Assembly: GCA_023415775.1 (NCBI GenBank)
Contig: JAEZJM010000019.1
Location: 186,001-250,000, forward strand
Origin: Bacillota bacterium
GTDB taxonomy: Bacteria; Bacillota; Negativicutes; Sporomusales; UBA7701
Direction of reading: 5' to 3'
DNA: 64,000 bases
Notes under the pieces: generated by a model
The model's database searches: none
The model's input: only the letters and a program-made list of their open reading frames with translations
What the model was told of the DNA's origin: nothing
Shown: positions 42,757-51,813 of the stretch, in pieces
Layout of the letters: the number at the start of each line of letters is the position of its first letter
Position numbering within the stretch: the first letter of the stretch is position 1
Position numbers and translations under genes: made by a program

Positions 42757-43980
42757 GTGAATATTGTCATGCTGACGCCTGATTGCTATATGATTGACAG
42801 ACGTATTTTGCTTGAGGCGCAGACTCTGGTGAAACAGGGGCATAAAGTGCGCATACTGGCGGGCTTTGAGTGTCCCAAGGAAGAACATTACGTAGAAAAA
42901 GGCGTGTTTATCGACCGTTACCAATATGACTGGGATGATGAACTTCTCAAAGTAATCAGGGAAATGCTGCCGGCCAACGATAAAATCCGGATGTTTGTCA
43001 ACAGAGTTTATATGTATCTGGCTAGACGGTATTCCGCCATATCGCCGTTTGAACGCTTCATGATCGCCCGCGCCCTGGAACATGAAGCCGATGTCTATCA
43101 TGTCCACGACTTGCCCTGCCTAAAGGCTGGCTGGCATGCCGCCAAAGCCCGTAAAGTACCTTTGGTTTACGACGCCCACGAATTGTACTATGCGCAAGAT
43201 GTCTTGCCTCCCAAGTTGCAAAAGCGTTATTTTGAACTGGAAAAAGCGTATATCAAATATCCGCAAGCAGTGATCACGGTGAATCCGTTTATCGGCAAAC
43301 TAATGGCCGAGCGTTACGGCATTCCTATTCCTGAAATCATCATGAATTGCACGGAATTGCCTCCCGATTTCCAATACGGTAATTCCCTCCTTCGCGAGAA
43401 GGCGGACCTTCCCGATAACGCCAAGATAGTTCTTTATCAAGGCTGGCTGTCCGCGGAGAGAAATATCGACACCATTATCCAAGGAGTAAAGTGGTTCCCG
43501 GAGAATACTTATCTTGTTATTATCGGTTATGGGCAACATGAGGCCAAACTGCGGGAGATCGCCAGTCAGGCAGAAATAGAAGGCAAAGTTCGGTTCATTG
43601 GCCAGGTGCCGAGCGATGAAATGGTCCATTATTCGACCGGAGCGAATTTAGGGGTCATTCCTTACCTGCCAATTGACGATAATCACCGGTATTGTTCGCC
43701 GAATAAATTTTTCGAGTTTGTGATCGCCGGTGTTCCGATTATTTCACACGAACTGTCCTTCTTTACGACAATGAAAGAAGAATATAGTGTAGTGCAAACC
43801 ACGAACATGGAGTCGGCGGAAGCTTTTGGCCGAACGGTATGTCAACTGATTTCCGACTCAGAGTTGCTCCGGCAAATGAAGGCAAATTGTCTGGAGGCAG
43901 CCCAGCAACTGAACTGGGAACAAGAAGGAAAGAAACTGCTGCGCGTCTACAATCGGCTTGTCCATTCTGTAAATAACTAA
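42757..43980 (+). CDS. Glycosyltransferase family 4 (group 1)
   Basis: A 407-residue GT-B protein with GTG start at 42757 and AAAGGATGG upstream. The N-terminal half has MNIVMLTPDCYMIDRRIL and VYDAHELYYAQD, and the donor half has IVLYQGWLSAERNIDTII and CSPNKFFEFVIAGVPIISHE, the latter being the E-x7-E-like region with the second Glu displaced. It shares the PNKFFE segment with the GT4 at 47812, so the two may use similar donors. It lies directly before the two amidotransferases. The acceptor is unknown. Confidence 0.85.
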   Translation: MNIVMLTPDCYMIDRRILLEAQTLVKQGHKVRILAGFECPKEEHYVEKGVFIDRYQYDWDDELLKVIREMLPANDKIRMFVNRVYMYLARRYSAISPFERFMIARALEHEADVYHVHDLPCLKAGWHAAKARKVPLVYDAHELYYAQDVLPPKLQKRYFELEKAYIKYPQAVITVNPFIGKLMAERYGIPIPEIIMNCTELPPDFQYGNSLLREKADLPDNAKIVLYQGWLSAERNIDTIIQGVKWFPENTYLVIIGYGQHEAKLREIASQAEIEGKVRFIGQVPSDEMVHYSTGANLGVIPYLPIDDNHRYCSPNKFFEFVIAGVPIISHELSFFTTMKEEYSVVQTTNMESAEAFGRTVCQLISDSELLRQMKANCLEAAQQLNWEQEGKKLLRVYNRLVHSVNN

Positions 43981-43991
43981 GGAGGCCCCCC

Positions 43992-45884
43992 ATGTGCGGA
44001 ATAGTCGGAAAAATAGGCTACATTAGCGGCGAACAACGCCAGCGGGCGCTCAACATAATGGCCCATCGCGGACCCGACGGCTACGACTCCTGGCAGTCGG
44101 ATAACGCGGCTGTCTGGCTTGGTCATCGCCGTCTCGCCATAATTGATCCTGAAGGCGGGAAACAACCGTTGGCCAACGAAGACAACACTATCTGGATAGC
44201 ATTCAACGGCTGTATCTATAACTATTTGGAACTGGCCCAAACCTTGCGGCAAAAAGGCCACAAGTTCAAGACGTATTGCGACACGGAAGTAATTGTCCAT
44301 GCGTACGAAGAATATGGGGAGAATTGCGTCAACTATTTCATCGGCATGTTTGCCTTCGCGATTTGGGATGGAAATAAAAAAACGCTCTTTTGCGCACGGG
44401 ATAGAATGGGCGTCAAACCATTCTATTATTACGCAAACTCCGGTAGCTTCGTCTTTGCGTCGGAAATAAAGGCGATTCTGGCGATCGAGGATATCGAGCG
44501 AAAAGCAAACCCCCAGGCATTACAGGAATATCTGGTTTTCCAAACAACGCTAACTGACCAAACTTTATTCGCGGGCATAAATAAACTCCTGCCAGGCTAT
44601 TACCTTGTTGCCGATGCCCAGGGGCGGGTTATCAAAAATAAGCGTTACTGGGATTTAAAATTCAATATCGACGAAGGGCACCCCGAAGAATATTTTGTCG
44701 ACAAATTAAAGCTGCTATTGGAGGATTCGGTAAAAATCCGCCTGCGTTCGGATGTGCCGCTCGGCGCCCATTTGTCCGGAGGCCTTGATTCGAGTACGGT
44801 TGTTTGTCTGGCCAGCGCCCTGAATACCGGCGATAGCCGGCTGAAAACCTTTACAGGGGCCTTCGCGGAAGGGGATAAATTTGATGAAACCAAATACGCC
44901 CGCCTTGCTGCCGAGCATGCGGGCGCAGACTGCCTGGAGATATATCCCACGGAACAGGACTTTATCCAATCATTAGAAAAGATCATCTATTATATGGACG
45001 AGCCGGCCGCCGGGCCGGGCGTTTTCCCGCAATACATGGTTTCGCAATTAGCGGCCAAACATGTCAAGGTTGTGCTTGGCGGCCAGGGCGGGGATGAGAT
45101 TTTTGCCGGCTATGCCAGATACCTGGTTTGTTATCTGGAAGAGAACCTAAGGGGGGCCATCGAAGAAACCGGGGACGCCACCCGCCACATCGCAACCCTT
45201 ACCTCGCTCATACCAAGTCTTCCCCTTCTCAAGCAATATGTGCCGATGCTGCGCCAGTTCTGGTCGGAAGGCCTTTTCGAGCCGCAAGATCATCGCTATT
45301 TCCGCCTTATGAACAGATTAGCTGGTTCTGGCCATATTTATTCAGATAATCTCAACTCCGGTAATGATGCTTTATTCTCTGAATTCCAAAACATATTTTA
45401 CGGATCAGATGCCAAGTCTCTCGTCAACCGCATGCTCTATTTCGACCTTAAAGTTCATTTGCCGGCATTATTGCATGTCGAAGACCGTACTAGTATGGCG
45501 TGGGGCCTTGAGTCGCGCGTACCGCTCCTCGACCATCGTATTGTGGAATTTATCGCCAGCGTTCCGCCGATGATAAAGTTTAGAAACGGCCAGCCCAAGT
45601 ATATTTTTAAGAAAGCGATAAAAAGCCTGATTCCCGAAGATGTCTTCAACCGTAAAGACAAAATGGGCTTCCCGGTACCGCTTCATCTTTGGTATAAGCG
45701 CAATCTCAAGTCATATGTCAAGGAAATTCTGCTCGATGACGCCGCCCGCAATCGCGGGATCTTCAATACATTGGAAATCGAGCGAGCCATTGACAGAGAA
45801 TCGGATTTCGGCAGGGTAATCTGGGGTGCGCTTTGTTTGGAATTATGGTTTAAAAAATTTATTGACAGACAAACTTCCCAATGA
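43992..45884 (+). CDS. asnB: Asparagine synthase-type glutamine amidotransferase, first copy
   Basis: A 630-residue two-domain enzyme. The N-terminal glutaminase has nucleophile Cys2 (MCGIVGKIGY), HRGPDG (25-30) and HRRLAIID; the synthetase half has the pyrophosphate loop SGGLDSS (262-268) and EDRTSMAWGLESRVPLLDHR. Oddly, the glutamine-binding motif, usually N-G-E-I-Y-N, reads N-G-C-I-Y-N: Cys74 (codon 44211-44213) replaces Glu, while the tandem copy keeps Glu. In polysaccharide loci, such enzymes often amidate uronic acids (WbpS-like) and do not make asparagine. AGGAGG precedes the ATG. Confidence 0.92.
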   Translation: MCGIVGKIGYISGEQRQRALNIMAHRGPDGYDSWQSDNAAVWLGHRRLAIIDPEGGKQPLANEDNTIWIAFNGCIYNYLELAQTLRQKGHKFKTYCDTEVIVHAYEEYGENCVNYFIGMFAFAIWDGNKKTLFCARDRMGVKPFYYYANSGSFVFASEIKAILAIEDIERKANPQALQEYLVFQTTLTDQTLFAGINKLLPGYYLVADAQGRVIKNKRYWDLKFNIDEGHPEEYFVDKLKLLLEDSVKIRLRSDVPLGAHLSGGLDSSTVVCLASALNTGDSRLKTFTGAFAEGDKFDETKYARLAAEHAGADCLEIYPTEQDFIQSLEKIIYYMDEPAAGPGVFPQYMVSQLAAKHVKVVLGGQGGDEIFAGYARYLVCYLEENLRGAIEETGDATRHIATLTSLIPSLPLLKQYVPMLRQFWSEGLFEPQDHRYFRLMNRLAGSGHIYSDNLNSGNDALFSEFQNIFYGSDAKSLVNRMLYFDLKVHLPALLHVEDRTSMAWGLESRVPLLDHRIVEFIASVPPMIKFRNGQPKYIFKKAIKSLIPEDVFNRKDKMGFPVPLHLWYKRNLKSYVKEILLDDAARNRGIFNTLEIERAIDRESDFGRVIWGALCLELWFKKFIDRQTSQ

Positions 45885-45924
45885 TGCTGAAATATGTAAA
45901 AAGGACATCTAATAGGAGTTTGGC

Positions 45925-47787
45925 ATGTGTGGCATAGCAATGTTTTACAGCAAGCAGCCGGTAAGGGAAGAAGATACAATCAAAGCCATGATTGATATTA
46001 TCAGCCACCGCGGCCCCGATGGCGAAGGAATGAAAGGCCTTTTTGGGAATACGCTGTGGTTGGGCCATCGCCGGTTGGCAATTATCGATTTGTCTGATGC
46101 GGGAGCGCAGCCGATGAGCTATCAGGGCGAGAGGTTCTGGATCAGCTATAATGGCGAAATATACAATTACATCGAATTGCGCCAGCAGTTAGCTTGCCAC
46201 GGGCACCGGTTTGTCTCCGGCAGCGACACGGAAGTAATCCTGGCGGCCTATGCCGAGTGGGGGGCAGATTGTGTCAGCCGGTTCAACGGCATGTGGGCCT
46301 TCGTCCTCGTCGATGTCGCCAATCGACAAGTATTTGCCTCACGTGACCGCTTCGGGGTCAAGCCGTTCTATTACTCTGTCGACAAAACCAAAGAAAGATT
46401 AGCGGTCGGATCGGAAATAAAACAATTACGCAAAGCGGGGTTTGGTTCAGGGCGGGCAAACCGTGAGCGAACGGCCAGATTCATTATTGACGGCGATGTG
46501 AACATCGGCGCGGCGACAATGTTTGAAGATATTTTTCAGCTCGAGCCCGGCTATAGCCTGGAATGGAAAATTGACGACGGCCTTGACGCCGTAAACAAAT
46601 ACCGCTACTATACTCCCGCTATCAATTTTTCGACAGGGGCGGCAAATTCAAATACGGAAGAGCTCCAAGCGACGTTTAACGATTTATTTGAGGAGGCTGT
46701 GCGCATAAGGCTGCGCAGTGATGTCGTTGTCGGCTCATGCCTGAGCGGCGGCCTCGACTCCTCCTCGATTGTCGTCACGGCTAAACAATTGTTGACCAAG
46801 GCGAACATAGAAAATGGGCAGCAAGTTTTTACATCTTGTTTCACCGACAGCCGGTACGACGAATGGGATTACGCCAAACTGGTCGCGCAAGCGGCGGGGG
46901 CAAATTCCAATCAAGTATTTCCGGCAATGGACAACCTGTTTGATGAAATAGATGCTCTTTGCTGGCACCAGGAAGAGCCCTTCCTATCGACATCCATTTA
47001 TGCACAGTGGAATGTAATGCGCATGGCGAACCAAAAAGGAATCAAGGTTCTGCTCGATGGGCAAGGCGCCGATGAGGTAATGGCGGGATATCACAGTTAC
47101 TTTCCTCTTTTTTTCGCATCACTAATCAAAACAGGCAACATCCCCGCATTCATAGACGCACTTGTCAGCATGTCACGAACAGGCGTTTTGTCGGCTACCG
47201 ATAATTTAGGAAGCCTATTCAAAAAGACAGTATATTTTTTATCAAACGCAGGGTCCCTGATAGACAGGCACAAAAGGATAAAAACAATTTTAGACAAAGA
47301 ATACCAAAGCATAGCCATACCGCAGCAACCGGCCTCATTCCAGAAGGCTGTAAGCAACGATATTTTTGGTTCGCTGCAGAAGCTTTTGCGTTACGAAGAC
47401 CGCAACTCGATGGCCTTCTCGATCGAAGCGAGGACGCCCTTCCTGGATTACCGCCTGGTGGAACTGTTTCTTGCCATGCCGGGGATTCTAAAATATCAAG
47501 AAGGCTGGACCAAACCATTCCTGAGAAAATCAATGAATGGCCTACTGCCAAGGAAAGTTCAATACAGGGTCGATAAAAAAGGGTTTGTTACCCCGGAAAC
47601 AGACTGGTATAAGCGCAATTACGCAACAATAAGCGGGATTCTGTTAGCGGATTCCTTGTTGTTCGAATGGGTGAATCGGGACGCCCTGCGAAGCTGGCTT
47701 AGCGATCCTGCTGCTTGGCAGCGCGATTTCACCCTATGGCGACTTTTGTCAGTTGTTTTCTGGCTAAGACGGTTCAATCTGCAGTAA
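45925..47787 (+). CDS. asnB: Asparagine synthase-type glutamine amidotransferase, second copy
   Basis: A 620-residue paralogue of the previous gene. Cys2 (MCGIAMFYSK), HRGPDGEG (28-35), NGEIYN (76-81, complete motif), SGGLDSS (274-280) and YEDRNSMAFSIEARTPFLDY are all present, so both half-reactions look intact. The two copies differ throughout, including the synthetase substrate pocket, so this is not a recent duplication. TAGGAG stands before the ATG, 40 bases after the first copy. The likely role is ATP-dependent amidation of a uronic acid or another carboxyl group in the glycan precursor. True asparagine synthesis cannot be excluded. Confidence 0.92.
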   Translation: MCGIAMFYSKQPVREEDTIKAMIDIISHRGPDGEGMKGLFGNTLWLGHRRLAIIDLSDAGAQPMSYQGERFWISYNGEIYNYIELRQQLACHGHRFVSGSDTEVILAAYAEWGADCVSRFNGMWAFVLVDVANRQVFASRDRFGVKPFYYSVDKTKERLAVGSEIKQLRKAGFGSGRANRERTARFIIDGDVNIGAATMFEDIFQLEPGYSLEWKIDDGLDAVNKYRYYTPAINFSTGAANSNTEELQATFNDLFEEAVRIRLRSDVVVGSCLSGGLDSSSIVVTAKQLLTKANIENGQQVFTSCFTDSRYDEWDYAKLVAQAAGANSNQVFPAMDNLFDEIDALCWHQEEPFLSTSIYAQWNVMRMANQKGIKVLLDGQGADEVMAGYHSYFPLFFASLIKTGNIPAFIDALVSMSRTGVLSATDNLGSLFKKTVYFLSNAGSLIDRHKRIKTILDKEYQSIAIPQQPASFQKAVSNDIFGSLQKLLRYEDRNSMAFSIEARTPFLDYRLVELFLAMPGILKYQEGWTKPFLRKSMNGLLPRKVQYRVDKKGFVTPETDWYKRNYATISGILLADSLLFEWVNRDALRSWLSDPAAWQRDFTLWRLLSVVFWLRRFNLQ

Positions 47788-47811
47788 AGTTTTCATTATG
47801 GGGAGTATTCC

Positions 47812-48957
47812 ATGAAAGTTCTTTCCATTGTTTTCAATCCATTTATCAACGATTCCCGGATCCTAAAGGAAGGCATCACCCTTACGAGAGCAGGATATTC
47901 CGTAAAGGTGGCTGCTTTGCATTCAGAAGGTCTTGCTATTAACGATAATGTTCAAGGAATCCAGGTAATCCGCCTGAAGATTTTCTCGCGAAAGTGGAAG
48001 GGCAAAATCGCCAAAATCATTAAATATGCCGAAGTTACGGCTAAACTCCTGCCTATGCTCCATAGGACGGATATTGTCCACTGTAACGATCTGGATCCGC
48101 TGCCGGTCTGCGTTATTGCCAAAGCTTTATCAGGCGGCAGGTTGAGGGTTGTTTATGATGCGCACGAATTCGAGACCGAGCAGACGGCGTCACCCAATAA
48201 AGTGCTTCATTGGCTAATGGTACGGATTGAGCATTTTTGCATCAAGTTTGTCGACGCGGCGATAACGGTGAGTGACGGGATAGCTGATCAATACGCCAAT
48301 CGCTACGGAATCGATAAACCGGCAGTCGTTTACAACACGCCCTTTGCGCCGGAAATAGCGAAAACCGACATTTTCCGGAGAAAATTCGGTTTGGCAGATG
48401 ATACGAAAATTGTTTTATATCAAGGCGGCTTGGCAGAAGCAAGAGGGCTGGAAATAATGCTGGCGGCCTTCAGGAAAATCGCCGACCGCAAATTTGCTCT
48501 CATTGTAATGGGTTCGGGCCCATTGAAAGAGGAAATTATAACAATTGCTGAACAAAGTGATAATATTTTTTTTCATGAAGCGGTGTCACCGGACGAACTG
48601 TTGAATTATACAGCCTCGGCGGAAGCCGGCCTGCTGCTTTACCCAAACACCTGTCTCAACAACTACTATTGCCTGCCGAATAAATTCTTTGAATACATAA
48701 TGGCTGGATTACCCGTAATCGCCAATGACCTGTATGAAGTAGGGAGACTCATCCGGCAATTTGACTGCGGGATAATTCTGAAGAGTGCCGGGCCTGAAGA
48801 GATCATCGCGGCCGTCAACCGCTTATTTGGTCCGGATTATCCCCGGTATAGGGAAAATACTCTCAAAATGGTCCCCCATTTTCAATGGGAGGACCAAGAA
48901 AGAACACTATTGGATATTTACCGAAATTTGCAATTGAGAGACAGGCTAGCGAAGTAA
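47812..48957 (+). CDS. Glycosyltransferase family 4 (group 1)
   Basis: A 381-residue GT-B enzyme. The N-terminal MKVLSIVFNPFINDSRILKE and VYDAHEFETEQ segments and the donor half (IVLYQGGLAEARGLEIMLAA, CLPNKFFEYIMAGLPVIAND) are typical. The PNKFFE-x-I-x-A-G-x-P segment is close to that of the enzyme at 42757. The ATG follows GGGAG. It sits between the amidotransferases and another GT4, in an AT-rich stretch. Acceptor and donor are unknown. Confidence 0.85.
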   Translation: MKVLSIVFNPFINDSRILKEGITLTRAGYSVKVAALHSEGLAINDNVQGIQVIRLKIFSRKWKGKIAKIIKYAEVTAKLLPMLHRTDIVHCNDLDPLPVCVIAKALSGGRLRVVYDAHEFETEQTASPNKVLHWLMVRIEHFCIKFVDAAITVSDGIADQYANRYGIDKPAVVYNTPFAPEIAKTDIFRRKFGLADDTKIVLYQGGLAEARGLEIMLAAFRKIADRKFALIVMGSGPLKEEIITIAEQSDNIFFHEAVSPDELLNYTASAEAGLLLYPNTCLNNYYCLPNKFFEYIMAGLPVIANDLYEVGRLIRQFDCGIILKSAGPEEIIAAVNRLFGPDYPRYRENTLKMVPHFQWEDQERTLLDIYRNLQLRDRLAK

Positions 48958-49023
48958 TCCGGCCGCCAACACCGTATGCTTGGATGCGCTTCAAACTAAA
49001 TCAGGCCTATCAAGGAGAGCCGC

Positions 49024-50172
49024 ATGTGCAAGGTCAAGGTATGTCATCTTACCTCAGTTCACCCACTGTTTGACATTCGAATATTTCAAAAAGAATGCAA
49101 AGCGTTGGCAGCGGCAGGCTATGATGTTACGTTTGTCGCTCCTTGCGAGTGCGATGAAATCGTGGATGGCATAAAAATACGCGCTGTCCCTAAATTTCAC
49201 TCACGCTTTTCACGGTTTACAAGAACGGTTCTGGCCGTCTATCTACGGGCCGTCGAAGAGCAAGCGGACATTTACCATATTCATGACCCCGAACTTATAC
49301 CCGTTGCCCTGCTCCTCAAACTGCAAGGCAAAAAAATTGTCTACGATGTTCATGAAGACGTTCCCCGGCAGAACTTGTCAAGGGAATGGCTGCCTGTCTG
49401 GCTCAGAGTACCACTCGCATATGTCACCGAATTTGCTGAGAATATAGCTGTTCGCGCCTTTGATGAAGTTGTCGGTGCAACCCCCTTGATCAGTCAACGG
49501 TTTGAGGCACTAGGCGTTAATGTTATCAATATCAATAATTATCCGCCCAAACAAGGCATGGTAATAGCTTGCGCTAAAAGCAAGCCCTTGAAAGTATGCT
49601 ACGCAGGCGCAATCGCTTTTCAGCGTGGGATTAGAGAGATGGTACAAGCTATCGTAAAAACAGATTGCCAGCTAGCGCTTGTCGGCGAACTTGGCCCAGG
49701 GCCAATGCTAGATGAACTAGAAAAAACGGCGGGTTGGGAAAACGTTATACTAAAAGGCTATATTCCCCACAAGGAAGTTCCGGGATTTCTCGCCGATTGC
49801 CTTGCTGGCCTGGTAATATTTTATCCGGAGCCGAATCATGTTAATTCGCAGCCAACAAAAATGTACGAGTATATGGCGGCAGGTCTTCCGGTTATTGCCT
49901 CAAACTTTCCTTATTGGCGCGAAATAATCGAAGGCCTTGAATGCGGATTGTGTGTCGATCCGCTAATCCCCGATGAATTGGCCGCAGCCATCCAGTGGAT
50001 GGTCAACCATCCGGACGAAGCCAAACGGATGGGGGAAAGAGGGCGGTTAGCTGTAGAGAAGAAATTTAACTGGTCAGTCGAGGAAAAGAAGTTGCTAGCA
50101 TTGTACGGTAGATTGACTGAAGGACTAATGCCGAAGAAATCCAAAGAAATTTATAAAAGCAACATGGAGTAG
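49024..50172 (+). CDS. Glycosyltransferase family 4 (group 1)
   Basis: A 382-residue GT-B enzyme. CHLTSVHPLFDIRIFQKECK at the start, YHIHDPELIP and VYDVHEDVPRQ in the N-terminal half, and QPTKMYEYMAAGLPVIASN in the donor half resemble GT4 proteins of O-antigen clusters. AAGGAGAG precedes the ATG at 49024. The 66 bases before it show no promoter or hairpin I trust. Five bases separate its stop from the MurJ-like gene. Substrates are unknown. Confidence 0.85.
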   Translation: MCKVKVCHLTSVHPLFDIRIFQKECKALAAAGYDVTFVAPCECDEIVDGIKIRAVPKFHSRFSRFTRTVLAVYLRAVEEQADIYHIHDPELIPVALLLKLQGKKIVYDVHEDVPRQNLSREWLPVWLRVPLAYVTEFAENIAVRAFDEVVGATPLISQRFEALGVNVININNYPPKQGMVIACAKSKPLKVCYAGAIAFQRGIREMVQAIVKTDCQLALVGELGPGPMLDELEKTAGWENVILKGYIPHKEVPGFLADCLAGLVIFYPEPNHVNSQPTKMYEYMAAGLPVIASNFPYWREIIEGLECGLCVDPLIPDELAAAIQWMVNHPDEAKRMGERGRLAVEKKFNWSVEEKKLLALYGRLTEGLMPKKSKEIYKSNME

Positions 50173-50177
50173 AGGCT

Positions 50178-51749
50178 ATGTCGGTGCGTCTTATCGTATT
50201 ATCAACGCTAATTGTCTCCGGTCTATCGATTGGTAGCCGAATACTCGGATTTGTCCGGGAAATGATTTTTGCTGCCAATTTCGGCATTTCTGCCGGCATG
50301 GACGCATTTCTCATAGCGCAGCTTGTGCCATGTACCATAGGTACCATTCTTGCTACAAGCTTAGTAGCCGCCCTCATACCGGTTTTTAACATATATTCGG
50401 CGGGAAGTAACGGAATCAAGGAAAGGAATGCCTTCGAAAAACAACTGATTACTTGGATTTTACTAATATCGGGAATATTTATTATCGCAGCCCTATTCGG
50501 CGCGCCATCTTTCATAACCTTAATCATGACGAGATGGCCGGAGGAGATCCGCAGCGAGGCAATCAGGTTAACGTGGATAATGCTACCCTGCTTCGTATTT
50601 TCACAATTATTAGCAGTAGCTAACGGACTTCAGCAGGCAAACAGCCGTTTCGTTTTTCCCTATCTAGGGCCAATTGTCTTCAACTTGACGATTATTCTGG
50701 GGATTTTCTTTTTCGGAAAGACGCACAATATTATGGCGCTTGGTTATTCTACAACCTTGGGCACCTTCTTGCAACTGGCGGTCCAATGGTCTGGTCTGAA
50801 GAAACTACAGCTGAATTTCAAACTGGTTCGCCTGTCACAGCTGAAAGTACCTAGAGAGTTAACGCCATTCCTGGTCCCCGCCCTGTTGATAACTTTGCTA
50901 AACGACTCGGCATTTGTTATTGATCGCCTTTTGGCGTCATTTTTTCCTCCCGGAAGCATTGCCGCGCTGAATTATGCATATAGGGTCAATTCAATTATAA
51001 TATCGCTGATCGCAGCATCCGTCGCTGTCGCCTCATACCCTGTCATTACGGCCTGCGTGGCCCGACGCGACTATGTGAATATGAACATTAACGTAAGTAT
51101 AAGCATAAGAATGCTTATTTTTGCAATTATTCCGGCCACAACGGTATTTTTACTTTTTTCCCATCAATTTGTCGGCTTGCTTTTCCTGCGCGGCGCTTTT
51201 GATGAAAGCGCCGCCCTTATCACCGGGTCAGCCCTGTTTTTTCTGTCATTCGGCATGATCGGCGCCGCCGGGATGGCGATACTGGGGCAACCGTTCTGTG
51301 CTCTCCAGGACAAAAGAACCTTAACTATTGTTGCAGCTTCGATGATTGGTACTAAGCTCTTCATCAGCGTTATCTTGATGGAAAAGATGGCTGTGGATGG
51401 GTTGGCCCTGGCAACTTCCAGTGCCAATATTCTCAGTTGCGGCCTTTTGCTGTATTTCTGGTCCCGCCGCTTCAGTCTTCATGCCAAGGAAGCGATCATG
51501 CGAGCAATAAGACAGGTTACTGTTGCTACAGGAACAATGGTGTTAATTGCCGAAATAATAATCCGAATTTCGGAGAGCGCGGTTTACCCCGACCTTGCGT
51601 CCGGAAAAGCGGCGGGAATAATTATCCTTTTTGTAACGATTTCTGTTAGCTTATGCGCATATCTGGGTACCTTAGCCTGTCTCAAGTCCGAAGAATTTCT
51701 TTGGTTCAAAAACCTCGTTATGCGCAAGGTGAAAGGGAAACTATTTTGA
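50178..51749 (+). CDS. murJ: MurJ/MviN-type lipid-linked flippase
   Basis: A 523-residue MOP-superfamily membrane protein with about fourteen helices. The start GSRILGFVREMIFAANFGIS, with Arg residues in the first loop, and LPCFVFSQLLAVANGLQQAN are typical of MurJ. MurJ flips lipid II, but relatives inside polysaccharide loci may flip other undecaprenyl-linked oligosaccharides. Here it lies among glycosyltransferases rather than cell-wall genes, so a cluster-specific flippase is likely. It marks the end of the AT-rich region. A separate ABC exporter (15541-18172) means the window offers two export routes. Confidence 0.87.
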   Translation: MSVRLIVLSTLIVSGLSIGSRILGFVREMIFAANFGISAGMDAFLIAQLVPCTIGTILATSLVAALIPVFNIYSAGSNGIKERNAFEKQLITWILLISGIFIIAALFGAPSFITLIMTRWPEEIRSEAIRLTWIMLPCFVFSQLLAVANGLQQANSRFVFPYLGPIVFNLTIILGIFFFGKTHNIMALGYSTTLGTFLQLAVQWSGLKKLQLNFKLVRLSQLKVPRELTPFLVPALLITLLNDSAFVIDRLLASFFPPGSIAALNYAYRVNSIIISLIAASVAVASYPVITACVARRDYVNMNINVSISIRMLIFAIIPATTVFLLFSHQFVGLLFLRGAFDESAALITGSALFFLSFGMIGAAGMAILGQPFCALQDKRTLTIVAASMIGTKLFISVILMEKMAVDGLALATSSANILSCGLLLYFWSRRFSLHAKEAIMRAIRQVTVATGTMVLIAEIIIRISESAVYPDLASGKAAGIIILFVTISVSLCAYLGTLACLKSEEFLWFKNLVMRKVKGKLF

Positions 51750-51813
51750 CAACTGCCGCGGCATGGAGCGCAGCAAGCTTTATCGAACATCAATCTGGTT
51801 AGAGGTGAAAATT

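Noticed and set aside
51754..51763. Ten-base palindrome TGCCGCGGCA after the MurJ-like gene, considered as a terminator.
   Set aside because: It cannot form a stable hairpin with a loop and has no following T-run.
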